The notes under the pieces: generated by a model
The model's database searches: none
What the model saw: only the letters and a program-made list of their open reading frames with translations
Told to the model about the DNA's origin: nothing
Shown: positions 7,627 to 15,410 of the stretch, one piece after another
How positions within the stretch are numbered: the first letter of the stretch is position 1
Layout: each line of letters begins with the position of its first letter
Translations under genes and position numbers: made by a program
Assembly: GCF_019049325.1 (NCBI RefSeq)
Contig: NZ_JAGMUO010000024.1
Coordinates: 62,001-126,000, forward strand
DNA: 64,000 bases
Direction of reading: 5' to 3'
DNA from: Streptomyces sp. AC512_CC834
GTDB taxonomy: Bacteria; Actinomycetota; Actinomycetes; Streptomycetales; Streptomycetaceae

Positions 7627-8529
7627 ATGAACCACGCGCACACGCCCACCCCCCATCACGGTGCTTCGCACGGTCACCACCACGAGCAGGCACAGGCGCA
7701 CGAGCAGGCCCACGAGCAGGCAATGGACGGCCAGGCGGAGATCCTCGACCTGGACGCCGAGGTCGTTGCAGAGCACACCGCCTCCGTCACCGCATGGCTG
7801 CCGCTGCCGACCGCCCCACACCACATCGTGGACCTGGGCTGTGGCACGGGCGCGGGCACCTTCGCCCTCCTCGACCGCTTCCCCGGCGCGCACATCACCG
7901 CCGTCGACGCGTCCGCCGAACACCTGCAACGCCTGCGCACCAAGGCGTGCACCCGCGGCACACAGGAGCGCGTGCACACCGTGCAGGCCGACCTCGACGA
8001 GGCCACCTGGCCCGACCTCGGTTCACCCGACCTGGTCTGGGCGTCGGCCTCGATGCACCACATGGCCCACCCCGAGCGCGCGCTGCGCAACGTCCACGAC
8101 GCACTCGTACCCGGCGGCCTGTTCGCCGTCGTCGAACTGGCCGGCCACCCCCGTTTCCTGCCCGCCGACGCCCCCGAGGAGCGTCCCGGCCTGGAAGAGC
8201 GCATCCACGCCGCAGCCGACCGCCGCCAAGCCGGACACATGCCCCACCGCGGCGCCGACTGGGGGCCGATGCTGACGGCCGCCGGCTTCACCGTCGAGGG
8301 CGAACGCGCCATCACCGTGAACCTCGACGGCAGTCGCAGCGAAGCGATCGGCCGCTACGCCACCGGCATCCTGCGGCGCATCCGCGGCATCGTCGCCGAC
8401 AGGCTCACCCCTGAGGACCTCACCGCGCTCGACCAGCTCCTCGACACCGGCGGCCCGCACAGCATCCTGCGCCGCGACGACCTGACGGTACGCACGGAGC
8501 GCACCGTCTGGGCTGCCCGCCGCACCTGA
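7627..8529 (+). CDS. SAM-dependent methyltransferase with His-rich N-terminus
   Basis: A 300-residue class I methyltransferase. Motif I is VDLGCGTGAGT (about residue 66), then ITAVDAS (acidic loop binding the SAM ribose) and SPDLVWASASMHHMAHP (motif IV region). The first 35 residues are unusual: about a dozen histidines in runs such as HHGASHGHHHEQ followed by AQAHEQAHEQ repeats, suggesting metal binding or simple-sequence expansion. The start is set by the ATG at 7627, since the longer frame has no support. It follows the XRE-cupin gene on the same strand. Substrate is unknown; ubiquinone/menaquinone-type and small-molecule methyltransferases share this fold. Confidence 0.85.
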   Translation: MNHAHTPTPHHGASHGHHHEQAQAHEQAHEQAMDGQAEILDLDAEVVAEHTASVTAWLPLPTAPHHIVDLGCGTGAGTFALLDRFPGAHITAVDASAEHLQRLRTKACTRGTQERVHTVQADLDEATWPDLGSPDLVWASASMHHMAHPERALRNVHDALVPGGLFAVVELAGHPRFLPADAPEERPGLEERIHAAADRRQAGHMPHRGADWGPMLTAAGFTVEGERAITVNLDGSRSEAIGRYATGILRRIRGIVADRLTPEDLTALDQLLDTGGPHSILRRDDLTVRTERTVWAARRT

Positions 8530-8530
8530 C

Positions 8531-8834
8531 CACGGATGGCCGGCCAAGCAGGTCGTGGACCTTGTTCCAGCGCTGCGCTTCGTGGTGGCCAACCACCGCG
8601 TGATGCGCGACCTCCGGCCGGACGAGGGGAGCAGCGCCTTCGAGCGCCTTCGAACGGCACTCCGAGCTGTGTGCGATCGTCGCCGGTCCGGACGCCCCCG
8701 CCGAGGACGTGCTGCGTCTTCGGTCCGCGCTGCTCAGCGCGAATATCGTGCTGCTCGCCTCGCAGGGCCTCGACGCCACCGACGCCGAGATCCGCCGCGT
8801 CGCGCGGGACATCGCACACCGGCTCACCGCGTGA
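8531..8834 (+). pseudogene. TetR-family C-terminal remnant, frameshifted by a 10-bp duplication
   Basis: From about 8531 one frame reads VVDLVPALRFVVANHRVMRDLRPDEGSSAFER; from about 8649 another reads FERHSELCAIVAGPDAPAEDVL and on to VARDIAHRLTA and a stop at 8834. Joined, these resemble the ligand-binding C-terminal half of a TetR-type regulator. The junction has GCCTTCGAGC (8636-8645) followed by GCCTTCGAAC (8646-8655), a near-perfect 10-base tandem duplication that itself explains the frameshift. No DNA-binding domain is present upstream, where the methyltransferase ends. Confidence 0.55.
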
Positions 8835-8873
8835 GCTGCGGCGGGCGCGACCGGTAGCGGCGGCGCCTGGTCC

Positions 8874-8924
8874 ACCCCCTACCCCGGTATCACGGCGGCT
8901 TGGCTCCCCGGTGTGACGCGTCGG
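8874..8924 (+). promoter_or_regulatory. Shared dyad element, copy A (upstream of hydrolase operon)
   Basis: The element reads CACCCCCTACCCCGGTATCAC, then after a short spacer TTGGCTCCCCGGTGTGACGC. The same pattern recurs at 14443 and 20669. The core CTACC-N2-GGTA is a dyad. Position 70-120 bases before the hydrolase start suggests an activator site, plausibly for the response regulator at 13701. Confidence 0.5.
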
Positions 8925-8995
8925 CCGTCACCGTCTCCCTACTTTCTGCTCGTCACCCCGGACGACACAGGACGAGACAGAGGGAGGCGGGCGGA

Positions 8996-9970
8996 ATGCG
9001 CCGCTTCAGGACGTTGCTGACCACCGCCGTACTGACCACGCTGCTGGTCGGTGGCACGGCCGGCGGGGCCTCGGCGAGCAGTGAGAGCGCGCCGAGCGGT
9101 CCGCTCCCCGGCACGGCCGCCTGGCTGGCGGACGACTCCCTGGGCAGGGAGCTGCCGGACCCCGCCACGGCCACCCCGTCCGAGGTCGCGGCCTTCTTCG
9201 CCGGGCTCACCCGCGCTCAGGGGCAGCGGCTCGTCGAGGACCACCCCACTGTGGTGGGCAACCTCGACGGCGCCCCCGTGAAGCTCCGGTACGAGGCCAA
9301 CGCGCCCGCGGGCGACCAGGTCCTGGCGTACGACGCGCGCGGTCGCGGCCTGATCGCGCAGGTCGTGGGCGACCTGGAGAGCGCCGCCCACGTCTCGGTG
9401 GTCGTCCCCGGCTCGGACATCGACATCTCGAGGTTCGACCGTACGGCCGAGCGGGCCGCCGACCTCCAGGAGGAGGCGGGTGACGACACGGCCGTCATCG
9501 CCTGGGCCGGCTACACCACCCCCTCCGGCATCGGCCTGGACCTGGCGACGGGCCGGCTCGCGGAGGCCGGCGCCGAGCGGCTGGTCCGTTTCACCGAGGG
9601 CCTGGACGCCGCCGGACTGCCCGACCCTGCCCTCTTCTGCCACAGCTACGGCTCGGTGGTCTGCGGCCTCGCCGCCGCCGGCACCGACGCGAGCGACATC
9701 GTCGTCATGGGCTCGCCCGGCATGCGCGCCGACAGCGTCACCGCGCTCGGCACCGACGCCCACGTCTGGGCGGCGAAGTCCCCGGCCGACTGGATCGACC
9801 GCGTCCCCAACGTCGAGTTCCTGGGCCTGGGCCACGGCGCGGACCCCACCTCGCCCGGCTTCGGCGCGAGCGTCCTGCCCGCCGACGACGTTCCGGCGCA
9901 CGACGAGTACTTCACGCCCGGCACCTCCACTCTGACCGCGTTCGCGGCGATCGCCGACGGAGGCCTGTGA
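8996..9970 (+). CDS. Secreted alpha/beta hydrolase (DUF1023 type)
   Basis: A 324-residue exported protein. Residues 1-29 form a signal peptide (MRRFRTLL, then hydrophobic TTAVLTTLLVGGTAG, ending ASA). The body matches the actinobacterial DUF1023 alpha/beta hydrolases: VSVVVPGSDIDISRF, TAVIAWAGYTTPSGI, and the nucleophile elbow CHSYGSVVCG (about residue 222), then DIVVMGSPG and a C-terminal HDEYF-like region with the likely catalytic His. Substrates of this group are largely unknown. It is translationally coupled to the acyltransferase (TGATG overlap) and preceded by dyad element copy A. Confidence 0.85.
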   Translation: MRRFRTLLTTAVLTTLLVGGTAGGASASSESAPSGPLPGTAAWLADDSLGRELPDPATATPSEVAAFFAGLTRAQGQRLVEDHPTVVGNLDGAPVKLRYEANAPAGDQVLAYDARGRGLIAQVVGDLESAAHVSVVVPGSDIDISRFDRTAERAADLQEEAGDDTAVIAWAGYTTPSGIGLDLATGRLAEAGAERLVRFTEGLDAAGLPDPALFCHSYGSVVCGLAAAGTDASDIVVMGSPGMRADSVTALGTDAHVWAAKSPADWIDRVPNVEFLGLGHGADPTSPGFGASVLPADDVPAHDEYFTPGTSTLTAFAAIADGGL

Positions 9971-11226
9971 TGAAGTCCCTGACGACCCTGACGACCCTGA
10001 CGAACCTCAAGACCCTGAAGACCCCCGCGAAGCTCGCGAGGCTCAGCGCGAAGATCGACGGCCGGACCCCCGCCCACCGCGACCGCGCCATCGACGGCCT
10101 GCGCGCGCTGGCACTCCTGGCCGTCCCGACCGGCCACTGGCTGCTCGGCGGCTTCACCCGCGACACCGGTGGCGGCCTGCACAACGCCAGCCCGCTGGTC
10201 ACGTTCGACGCGCTGGCCCCGGCCGGCTGGATCCTGCAGCTACTGGGCATCTTCTTCCTGGTCGGCGGCTACTCCTCGTACCTCTCCCACCAGCGGCGCA
10301 AGGGCTCGACCCGCGAGTGGATCACCGGTCGGCTCCGCCGCCTGGGCCGCCCGGTCCTGGGCGCCACCGCCGTGTGCGCGCTGCTGCTGCCGACCCTCCA
10401 CTACGGCTTCGGGGTCCCCACCGCCACCTTGCACACCGCGTCGACGCTGGTCGTCCAGCCCTTGTGGTTCGTCGGCGTCTACGCCGTGATCACGGCCCTC
10501 ACGCCGTACTGCGTCCACGCGTCCAAGCGCCTGGGCTTCTGGGCCGCCGCCCCGCTGCTCGGCTCGGTCGCCGCGGTCGACTTCCTCCGTTACGGGCCGT
10601 ACGCGGACGCGATGCCCTCCTGGCTGAGTCTGCTCAATCTGCTTCCGGGGTGGATGTTCGCCTACCAGCTCGGCGTGTCCTGGGCGGACAGGCGGCTGGG
10701 CCGACGCGAGGCGTGGCTGCTGCTCGCCGGCGGCGCGGCCCTGTTCGCCACCCTGCTGCTCGCCTTCCACTACCCGATGTCGATGGTGGGCGTGCCCGGC
10801 GAGGCCCGTACCAACTCCCACCCGCCGTCCCTGCTGGTCCTGGCGCTCGCGGCGACCCAGTCCGGCGCGGCGATCCTGCTGCGCGACCGGCTGGCCCGGT
10901 TGCTGCGGCGTCCCGTGCTGTGGGCCCCGGTGGTGATCATCAACCTGTCCGCGATGACGATCCTGTGCTGGCACCAGACGGCGATGCTCGCCGCCGCGGT
11001 CCCCGCCTCGTACTTCGGGGAGATTCCCGGGCTGACCGCGGCGCCGGACACGGCCGGATGGATCTTCGCGCGGCTGGCCTGGATGCCGCTCTTCGCGGGA
11101 CTGCTCGTGGCGATCGCGAAGTTCGCCCGGCCCCTGGAGAGCCCGTGGGAGCGCGCCGGGACGGTCCGGCGGGCGGCGGCGGGCGTGCTGGCCGCGGGCT
11201 TCGGCTACTTCGCGCTGGCGGCGTGA
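9970..11226 (+). CDS. Acyltransferase 3 family membrane protein
   Basis: A 418-residue polytopic protein with about ten membrane segments. It has the family's opening motif RDRAIDGLRALALLAVPTGHW (conserved Arg and His) and HQTAM near the end of the core. These enzymes transfer acyl groups from the cytoplasm to envelope sugars, lipids or secreted products. The start ATG overlaps the hydrolase stop; a GTG one codon earlier is possible. The first 20 codons are an expanded 9-base repeat (around 9974-10022) encoding a TLTTLTTLTNLKTLKT run. Its placement between an exported hydrolase and a desaturase suggests a job in envelope remodelling. Confidence 0.85.
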   Translation: MKSLTTLTTLTNLKTLKTPAKLARLSAKIDGRTPAHRDRAIDGLRALALLAVPTGHWLLGGFTRDTGGGLHNASPLVTFDALAPAGWILQLLGIFFLVGGYSSYLSHQRRKGSTREWITGRLRRLGRPVLGATAVCALLLPTLHYGFGVPTATLHTASTLVVQPLWFVGVYAVITALTPYCVHASKRLGFWAAAPLLGSVAAVDFLRYGPYADAMPSWLSLLNLLPGWMFAYQLGVSWADRRLGRREAWLLLAGGAALFATLLLAFHYPMSMVGVPGEARTNSHPPSLLVLALAATQSGAAILLRDRLARLLRRPVLWAPVVIINLSAMTILCWHQTAMLAAAVPASYFGEIPGLTAAPDTAGWIFARLAWMPLFAGLLVAIAKFARPLESPWERAGTVRRAAAGVLAAGFGYFALAA

Positions 11227-11328
11227 GGGACACGACCCCATCGCCGTATCACTCCACCGCCCCCAGCACTCCCACCATTCCCAGCAGTCCCACCACTCCC
11301 ACCACTCACCGAACACAGGAGTACAACC
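11227..11328 (+). repeat. Simple repeat in hydrolase-desaturase spacer
   Basis: The 102-base gap holds a CCCACCACTCCCA-type array (about 11260-11315) of degenerate 9- to 10-base units. No promoter stands out. The desaturase start at 11329 has only a weak ACAGGAG site. Confidence 0.5.
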
Positions 11329-12408
11329 ATGTCCCCGGTCGGCGAAACCGCTCTGCCGCACCCCGAGAACGCCACCGCGACGCAGCCCCCACCGGACGCG
11401 GGCAGCGAGTTCACGCCGCTGTTGCGTGATGTCAGGGGACAAGGGCTGCTCGACCGGCGCCGCGGCTGGTACGCGCGCATGATCGCGGTCAACGCGCTCG
11501 GTCTGGCCGCCGTCGTCACCGGCATGGTGCTCGTCGGCGGCTCCTGGTGGGTCGTCGCGCTGGCCCCCGTCCTCGCCGTGCTGTCTGCCCGCACGGCGTT
11601 CGTCGGCCACGACGCGGGCCATGCCCAGATCAGCGGCAGCCGCGCCACGAACCGCCGCATCCAGCTCATCCACGGCAACCTGCTGCTCGGCATGAGCAGC
11701 GCGTGGTGGAACGACAAGCACAACCGCCACCACGCCAACCCCAACCACCGCGACAAGGACCCCGACGTCGCCGCCGACGTCCTCGTCTTCACCAGCGAGC
11801 AGGCCGCCGTCCGCACGGGCTTCCGCGGCTGGCTCACCCGCCACCAGGCATGGCTCTTCTTCCCCCTGACCCTCCTCGAAGGGCTCGCCCTGAAGCTCTA
11901 CGGCTTCCAGGACCTGCGACGCCGGACCGGCCGCGAACGGCTGGTGGAGGGCACCCTCCTCGTCGCCCACGTCGCCGGGTACGTCACCCTGCTCCTGGCG
12001 ACCATGCCGCTCACGCACGCACTCGTCTTCGCGGCGCTCCACCAGGCCCTGCTCGGGCTGCACCTGGGCATGGCCTTCGCGCCCAACCACAAGGGGATGG
12101 ACATGCCCGACCCCGACCCGGACCGCGACGGCGAGAAGTGGGGACACCTGCGGCGCCAGGTCCTCACCTCCCGCAACGTCAGGGGCAGCTTCCTCACCGA
12201 CTGGTTCCTCGGCGGCCTCAACTACCAGATCGAGCACCACCTGTTCCCCAGCATGCCCCGCCCGCACCTGAGGCTCGCCCAGTCCATGGTGCGGGCCCGC
12301 TGCCGCGACCTCGGCATCCCCTACACCGAGACCGGCCTCGTCGACTCCTACCGGCAGGCCCTGCGGCACATGTACGAAGTGGGAGAACCGCTGCGTGCCG
12401 ACATCTGA
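11329..12408 (+). CDS. Membrane fatty-acid desaturase
   Basis: A 359-residue integral membrane di-iron desaturase with all three histidine boxes: GHDAGH (about 93), HNRHH (about 131) and QIEHH (about 301). Four hydrophobic segments lie between them. These enzymes introduce double bonds into acyl chains using O2 and an electron donor, changing membrane fluidity. The QxxHH third box places it with acyl-lipid or front-end types rather than soluble stearoyl-ACP desaturases. It is followed 57 bases later by a DesK-like kinase and its regulator. That pairing recalls the Bacillus Des system, in which the kinase senses membrane order and controls a desaturase. Confidence 0.92.
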   Translation: MSPVGETALPHPENATATQPPPDAGSEFTPLLRDVRGQGLLDRRRGWYARMIAVNALGLAAVVTGMVLVGGSWWVVALAPVLAVLSARTAFVGHDAGHAQISGSRATNRRIQLIHGNLLLGMSSAWWNDKHNRHHANPNHRDKDPDVAADVLVFTSEQAAVRTGFRGWLTRHQAWLFFPLTLLEGLALKLYGFQDLRRRTGRERLVEGTLLVAHVAGYVTLLLATMPLTHALVFAALHQALLGLHLGMAFAPNHKGMDMPDPDPDRDGEKWGHLRRQVLTSRNVRGSFLTDWFLGGLNYQIEHHLFPSMPRPHLRLAQSMVRARCRDLGIPYTETGLVDSYRQALRHMYEVGEPLRADI

Positions 12409-12465
12409 GGAGCCGACACCTTGCGCCTGTCCGGACGCCGTCGCGGCGCACATAGGCTGGTGCGC

Positions 12466-13704
12466 ATGACCTCAGTGGAGGAGGAACGCCCGCGCGCGCT
12501 GCTCGCGGGGGCCTCGCGGCGGTGGGTGCGGGGGCTGCCGTGGGCCGTGGCGTTCGTGCTGTGCGTGGCCCTGCTGCCCACGACCATCGTGGTCCTCACC
12601 GCCGACTACGGCCTCAACGGCAGTGTCGCCGCCGGGCTGGCCGTCGCGCAGGCCGCGCCGCTGCTGCTCGCCGTCGTACGGCCGCTGCAGGCCTGGTACG
12701 TGGTCTTCGCCGCGGACGTGGCCGGCGCGCTCGTCCTGCTCACCGTCGACTTCCAGGAGCGGCTGCTGTGGCCGTTCCCGCCCATGGAGATCGTCGGGTA
12801 CGTCGGCCTCTGCCTCGCCCTGGGCCTGCGCGAGCGGCGCCGGACGCTGCTGCTGGTGTGGCTGGCAACGGCGGGCGCGAACGTGGCCCTGGGGTTCGTC
12901 CCGCCCCACGGCTCCAGCGCCAAGGACCTGCTGCTCACCATCCTCGGGGGCGTCGCGCTCCTGCTCGGCGGGGTGCTGCGCGAGCGGTCCGAGGTGCAGC
13001 GCAGGCTGGTCGAGCAGGAGACGATCAGCGAGGCCGAGCGCGGCCGGCGGACACTCCTTGAGGAGCGCGCCCGGATCGCCCGCGAGCTGCACGACGTGGT
13101 GGCACACCACATGTCCGTCATCACGGTGCAGGCGGACACCGCGGAGTACCGCCTCGACAGGATGCCGCCCGACGTGCGGGAGGAGTTCACCTCCATCGCG
13201 GCGACCGCGCGCGAGTCGCTCGGCGAGATGCGACGGCTCCTCGGTGTGCTGCGCAACGAGGAGGCGCAGGGCGAGCTGGTGCCCCAGCCGGGCCTGGCGC
13301 AGATCGGGCAGTTGGTGGAGGCGACGGCCAGGGCCCGCGGGCCGGTGGAGTTCACCCCCTGCGACGTCGAGGTGCCCGAGGCGGTCGGCCTGTCCGCGTA
13401 CCGGATCGTCCAGGAGGCCCTCTCGAACGTCGTGCGGCACGCGCCGGGTGCCCGCACGCAGGTGTCGTTGTCGGTGTCGGAGCCCGATCCGGCGGAGGGC
13501 GCGCGGCTGATCGTCCTGGTCGTCAACGGGCCGTCGCCCAAGCCGTCCGGCACGCCGCTCGAGGTGGGCGGCACCGGGCACGGGCTCGTCGGCATGCGCG
13601 AGCGGGTGCGGATCATCGGCGGCAGCCTCGACACGGGGCCGCTGCCGGACGGCGGCTTCCGGGTCGCCGCCCAACTTCCCCTTACTGAAAAGGACTTCAC
13701 GTGA
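12466..13704 (+). CDS. DesK/NarX-type sensor histidine kinase
   Basis: A 412-residue kinase with four to six hydrophobic segments in residues about 20-170 and no clear extracellular sensor domain, so sensing is probably within the membrane. The HisKA_3 box is ARIARELHDVVAHHMSVIT (phospho-His about 209). The ATPase domain has an N box (RIVQEALSNVVRHA) and a G box (GTGHGLVGMRERV). The ATG at 12466 is preferred to the upstream TTG. The stop overlaps the regulator start by four bases (GTGA). The desaturase next to it supports a lipid-sensing role. Confidence 0.9.
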   Translation: MTSVEEERPRALLAGASRRWVRGLPWAVAFVLCVALLPTTIVVLTADYGLNGSVAAGLAVAQAAPLLLAVVRPLQAWYVVFAADVAGALVLLTVDFQERLLWPFPPMEIVGYVGLCLALGLRERRRTLLLVWLATAGANVALGFVPPHGSSAKDLLLTILGGVALLLGGVLRERSEVQRRLVEQETISEAERGRRTLLEERARIARELHDVVAHHMSVITVQADTAEYRLDRMPPDVREEFTSIAATARESLGEMRRLLGVLRNEEAQGELVPQPGLAQIGQLVEATARARGPVEFTPCDVEVPEAVGLSAYRIVQEALSNVVRHAPGARTQVSLSVSEPDPAEGARLIVLVVNGPSPKPSGTPLEVGGTGHGLVGMRERVRIIGGSLDTGPLPDGGFRVAAQLPLTEKDFT

Positions 13705-14378
13705 CGACGCGCGTCATCATCGTCGACGACCAGGCCATGGTGCGGGCCGGTTTCGCCGCGCTGCTGGCCGCCCAGAGCGACATCGACGTGGTGGGCGAGG
13801 CCCCCGACGGCGTACAGGGCGTCGAGCTGAGCCGGCGTACCCATCCCGACCTCGTGCTGATGGACGTCCGGATGCCCGAGATGGACGGCCTGGAGGCCGC
13901 ACGCCGTCTCCTGTCGCCGCCGCCGGGCGTGACCCACCGGCCGCGCGTCCTGATGCTCACCACCTTCGACGTCGACGACTACGTCTACGAGGCGCTGCGG
14001 GCGGGCGCGAGCGGCTTCCTGCTCAAGGACGCGCCGCCGGCCGACCTCATCGCGGCGGTCCGCGTCGTGGCCTCGGGCGACGCGCTGCTCGCCCCCTCCG
14101 TGACGCGCCGCCTCATCGCGGACTTCGCCAAGCAGCGGCCGGCCGCGGCGCGGGGCAAGCCCGCGCTGCGGCTCAAGGGCCTGACGGAGCGCGAGACCGA
14201 GGTCCTCACCCTGGTGGCCCGCGGCCAGTCCAACACGGAGATCGCCCAGACCCTGGTGCTGGCCGAGCAGACGGTGAAGACGCACGTCAGCCGCGTCCTC
14301 ACCAAGCTCGACCTGCGCGACCGCGCCCAAGCGGTGGTCTTCGCCTACGAGTCGGGTCTTGTCGCCCCGGGCGAGTAG
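13701..14378 (+). CDS. NarL/LuxR-type response regulator
   Basis: A 225-residue regulator. The receiver domain (about 1-125) has the acidic pair VDD near residue 10, the phospho-acceptor Asp in LVLMDVRMPEMDG (about 54), the conserved Thr in MLTTFD and Lys in FLLKDAPP. The C-terminal LuxR helix-turn-helix (about 158-220) has LTERETEVLTLVARG, SNTEIAQ and TVKTHVSRVLTKL. It overlaps the kinase gene, so the two form a cognate pair. The dyad element upstream of the hydrolase and ABC exporter genes is a natural candidate for its binding site. Confidence 0.93.
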   Translation: MTTRVIIVDDQAMVRAGFAALLAAQSDIDVVGEAPDGVQGVELSRRTHPDLVLMDVRMPEMDGLEAARRLLSPPPGVTHRPRVLMLTTFDVDDYVYEALRAGASGFLLKDAPPADLIAAVRVVASGDALLAPSVTRRLIADFAKQRPAAARGKPALRLKGLTERETEVLTLVARGQSNTEIAQTLVLAEQTVKTHVSRVLTKLDLRDRAQAVVFAYESGLVAPGE

Positions 14379-14442
14379 GACCCGCCCGCGCCCCGCGCCC
14401 CTTGCCCCGCCCTGCCCCTCTCCTCCGCCCGTCTCCCTCCTT

Positions 14443-14505
14443 CACCCCCTACCGCGGTAGCACCTCCACATTGGCTCCCCGGTATGACGCCCGGCGCGCA
14501 GCCGT
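14443..14505 (+). promoter_or_regulatory. Shared dyad element, copy B (upstream of ABC exporter)
   Basis: CACCCCCTACCGCGGTAGCAC contains the perfect palindrome CTACCGCGGTAG (14449-14460), followed by CTCCACA and TTGGCTCCCCGGTATGACGC. It lies 60-120 bases before the ABC ATPase start. The match to copy C continues a further 20 bases or so. Confidence 0.55.
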
Positions 14506-14564
14506 CCCCGCACTCTTCACCCGTCACAGAAAGTGCGCGTAAGCGCGTAAGAGGGAGACGGGAC

Positions 14565-15410
14565 ATGAGGCTACGCAAGGGCAAGCGGCAGAAGGCGGAC
14601 AACCGGCCGGAGGTGGACAACCGGCCCGGGGTCCCGGCAGCCACGCCCGGTCTCGCCGTCGAACTGCGTGACGTCCGGCGGCAGTACGGCCGCGGGGCGG
14701 GCACGGTGCACGCCCTCGCGGGCGTCGACCTCGCCCTGCCGCGCGGCACGTTCACCGCGGTCATGGGCCCGTCCGGGTCCGGCAAGTCCACCTTCCTGCA
14801 AAGCGCCGCCGGGCTCGACCGGCCGACCGCGGGATCCGTGTTCCTGGGCGGCACGGAGATCACCGGCATGAGCGAGAACGAGCTGACCGAGCTGCGCCGC
14901 AGCCGCCTCGGCTTCGTCTTCCAGGCCTTCAACCTCCTGCCCTCCCTCACCGTCGAGCAGAACGTGCTGCTCCCGATGCGCCTGGCCGGGCAGCGCCAGG
15001 ACCACCACCAGGCGCAGGCGGTGCTCGCCCAGGTCGGGCTCGCCGACAAGGCGAAGCGCCGGCCCGGCGAGCTCTCCGGCGGCCAGCAGCAGCGCGTGGC
15101 CGTCGCCCGCGCCCTGGTCACCAGCCCCGACGTGATCTTCGCCGACGAACCCACCGGCGCCCTCGACACCGGCACCGCCGCCGAGGTCCTGGGCCTGCTG
15201 CGGAACGCGGTGAACACCCTCGGCGCCACCGTCGTCATGGTCACCCACGACCCGTCCGCGGCAGCCTGGGCCGACCGCGTGCTGTTCCTCGCCGACGGCG
15301 CCTTCGCCGACCACCTCGAGCGCGGCTCCGCGGAGCAGATCGCGGCACGCATGGCCGTGCTCACCTCGCGCGCCTCCCGCTCCGCTGCGATGGCGGGAGT
15401 CGCGGCATGA
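14565..15410 (+). CDS. ABC transporter ATPase, MacB/LolD-like
   Basis: A 281-residue ATPase. Walker A is GPSGSGKST, the signature LSGGQQQRVAVARAL, Walker B VIFADEPTGALD, and the H loop VTHDP. The sequence after the signature and the RRSRLGFVFQAFNLLP Q-loop are typical of the MacB/LolD/FtsE branch that powers FtsX-type permeases. Residues 1-40 are a basic, repetitive tail (KGKRQKADNRPE, VDNRPG). ATG 14565 has GAGGGAGACGG upstream. It overlaps the permease by four bases. A role in lipoprotein, peptide or drug export is inferred from the family. Confidence 0.92.
   Translation: MRLRKGKRQKADNRPEVDNRPGVPAATPGLAVELRDVRRQYGRGAGTVHALAGVDLALPRGTFTAVMGPSGSGKSTFLQSAAGLDRPTAGSVFLGGTEITGMSENELTELRRSRLGFVFQAFNLLPSLTVEQNVLLPMRLAGQRQDHHQAQAVLAQVGLADKAKRRPGELSGGQQQRVAVARALVTSPDVIFADEPTGALDTGTAAEVLGLLRNAVNTLGATVVMVTHDPSAAAWADRVLFLADGAFADHLERGSAEQIAARMAVLTSRASRSAAMAGVAA

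Noticed and set aside
8636..8655. 10-bp duplication considered as a target-site duplication of a mobile element
   Set aside because: The copies are directly adjacent with nothing between them, so there is no inserted element or clear excision footprint.
10240..12453. 737-codon minus-strand frame opposite acyltransferase and desaturase
   Set aside because: Both plus-strand genes have definitive motifs; the minus frame is low-complexity.
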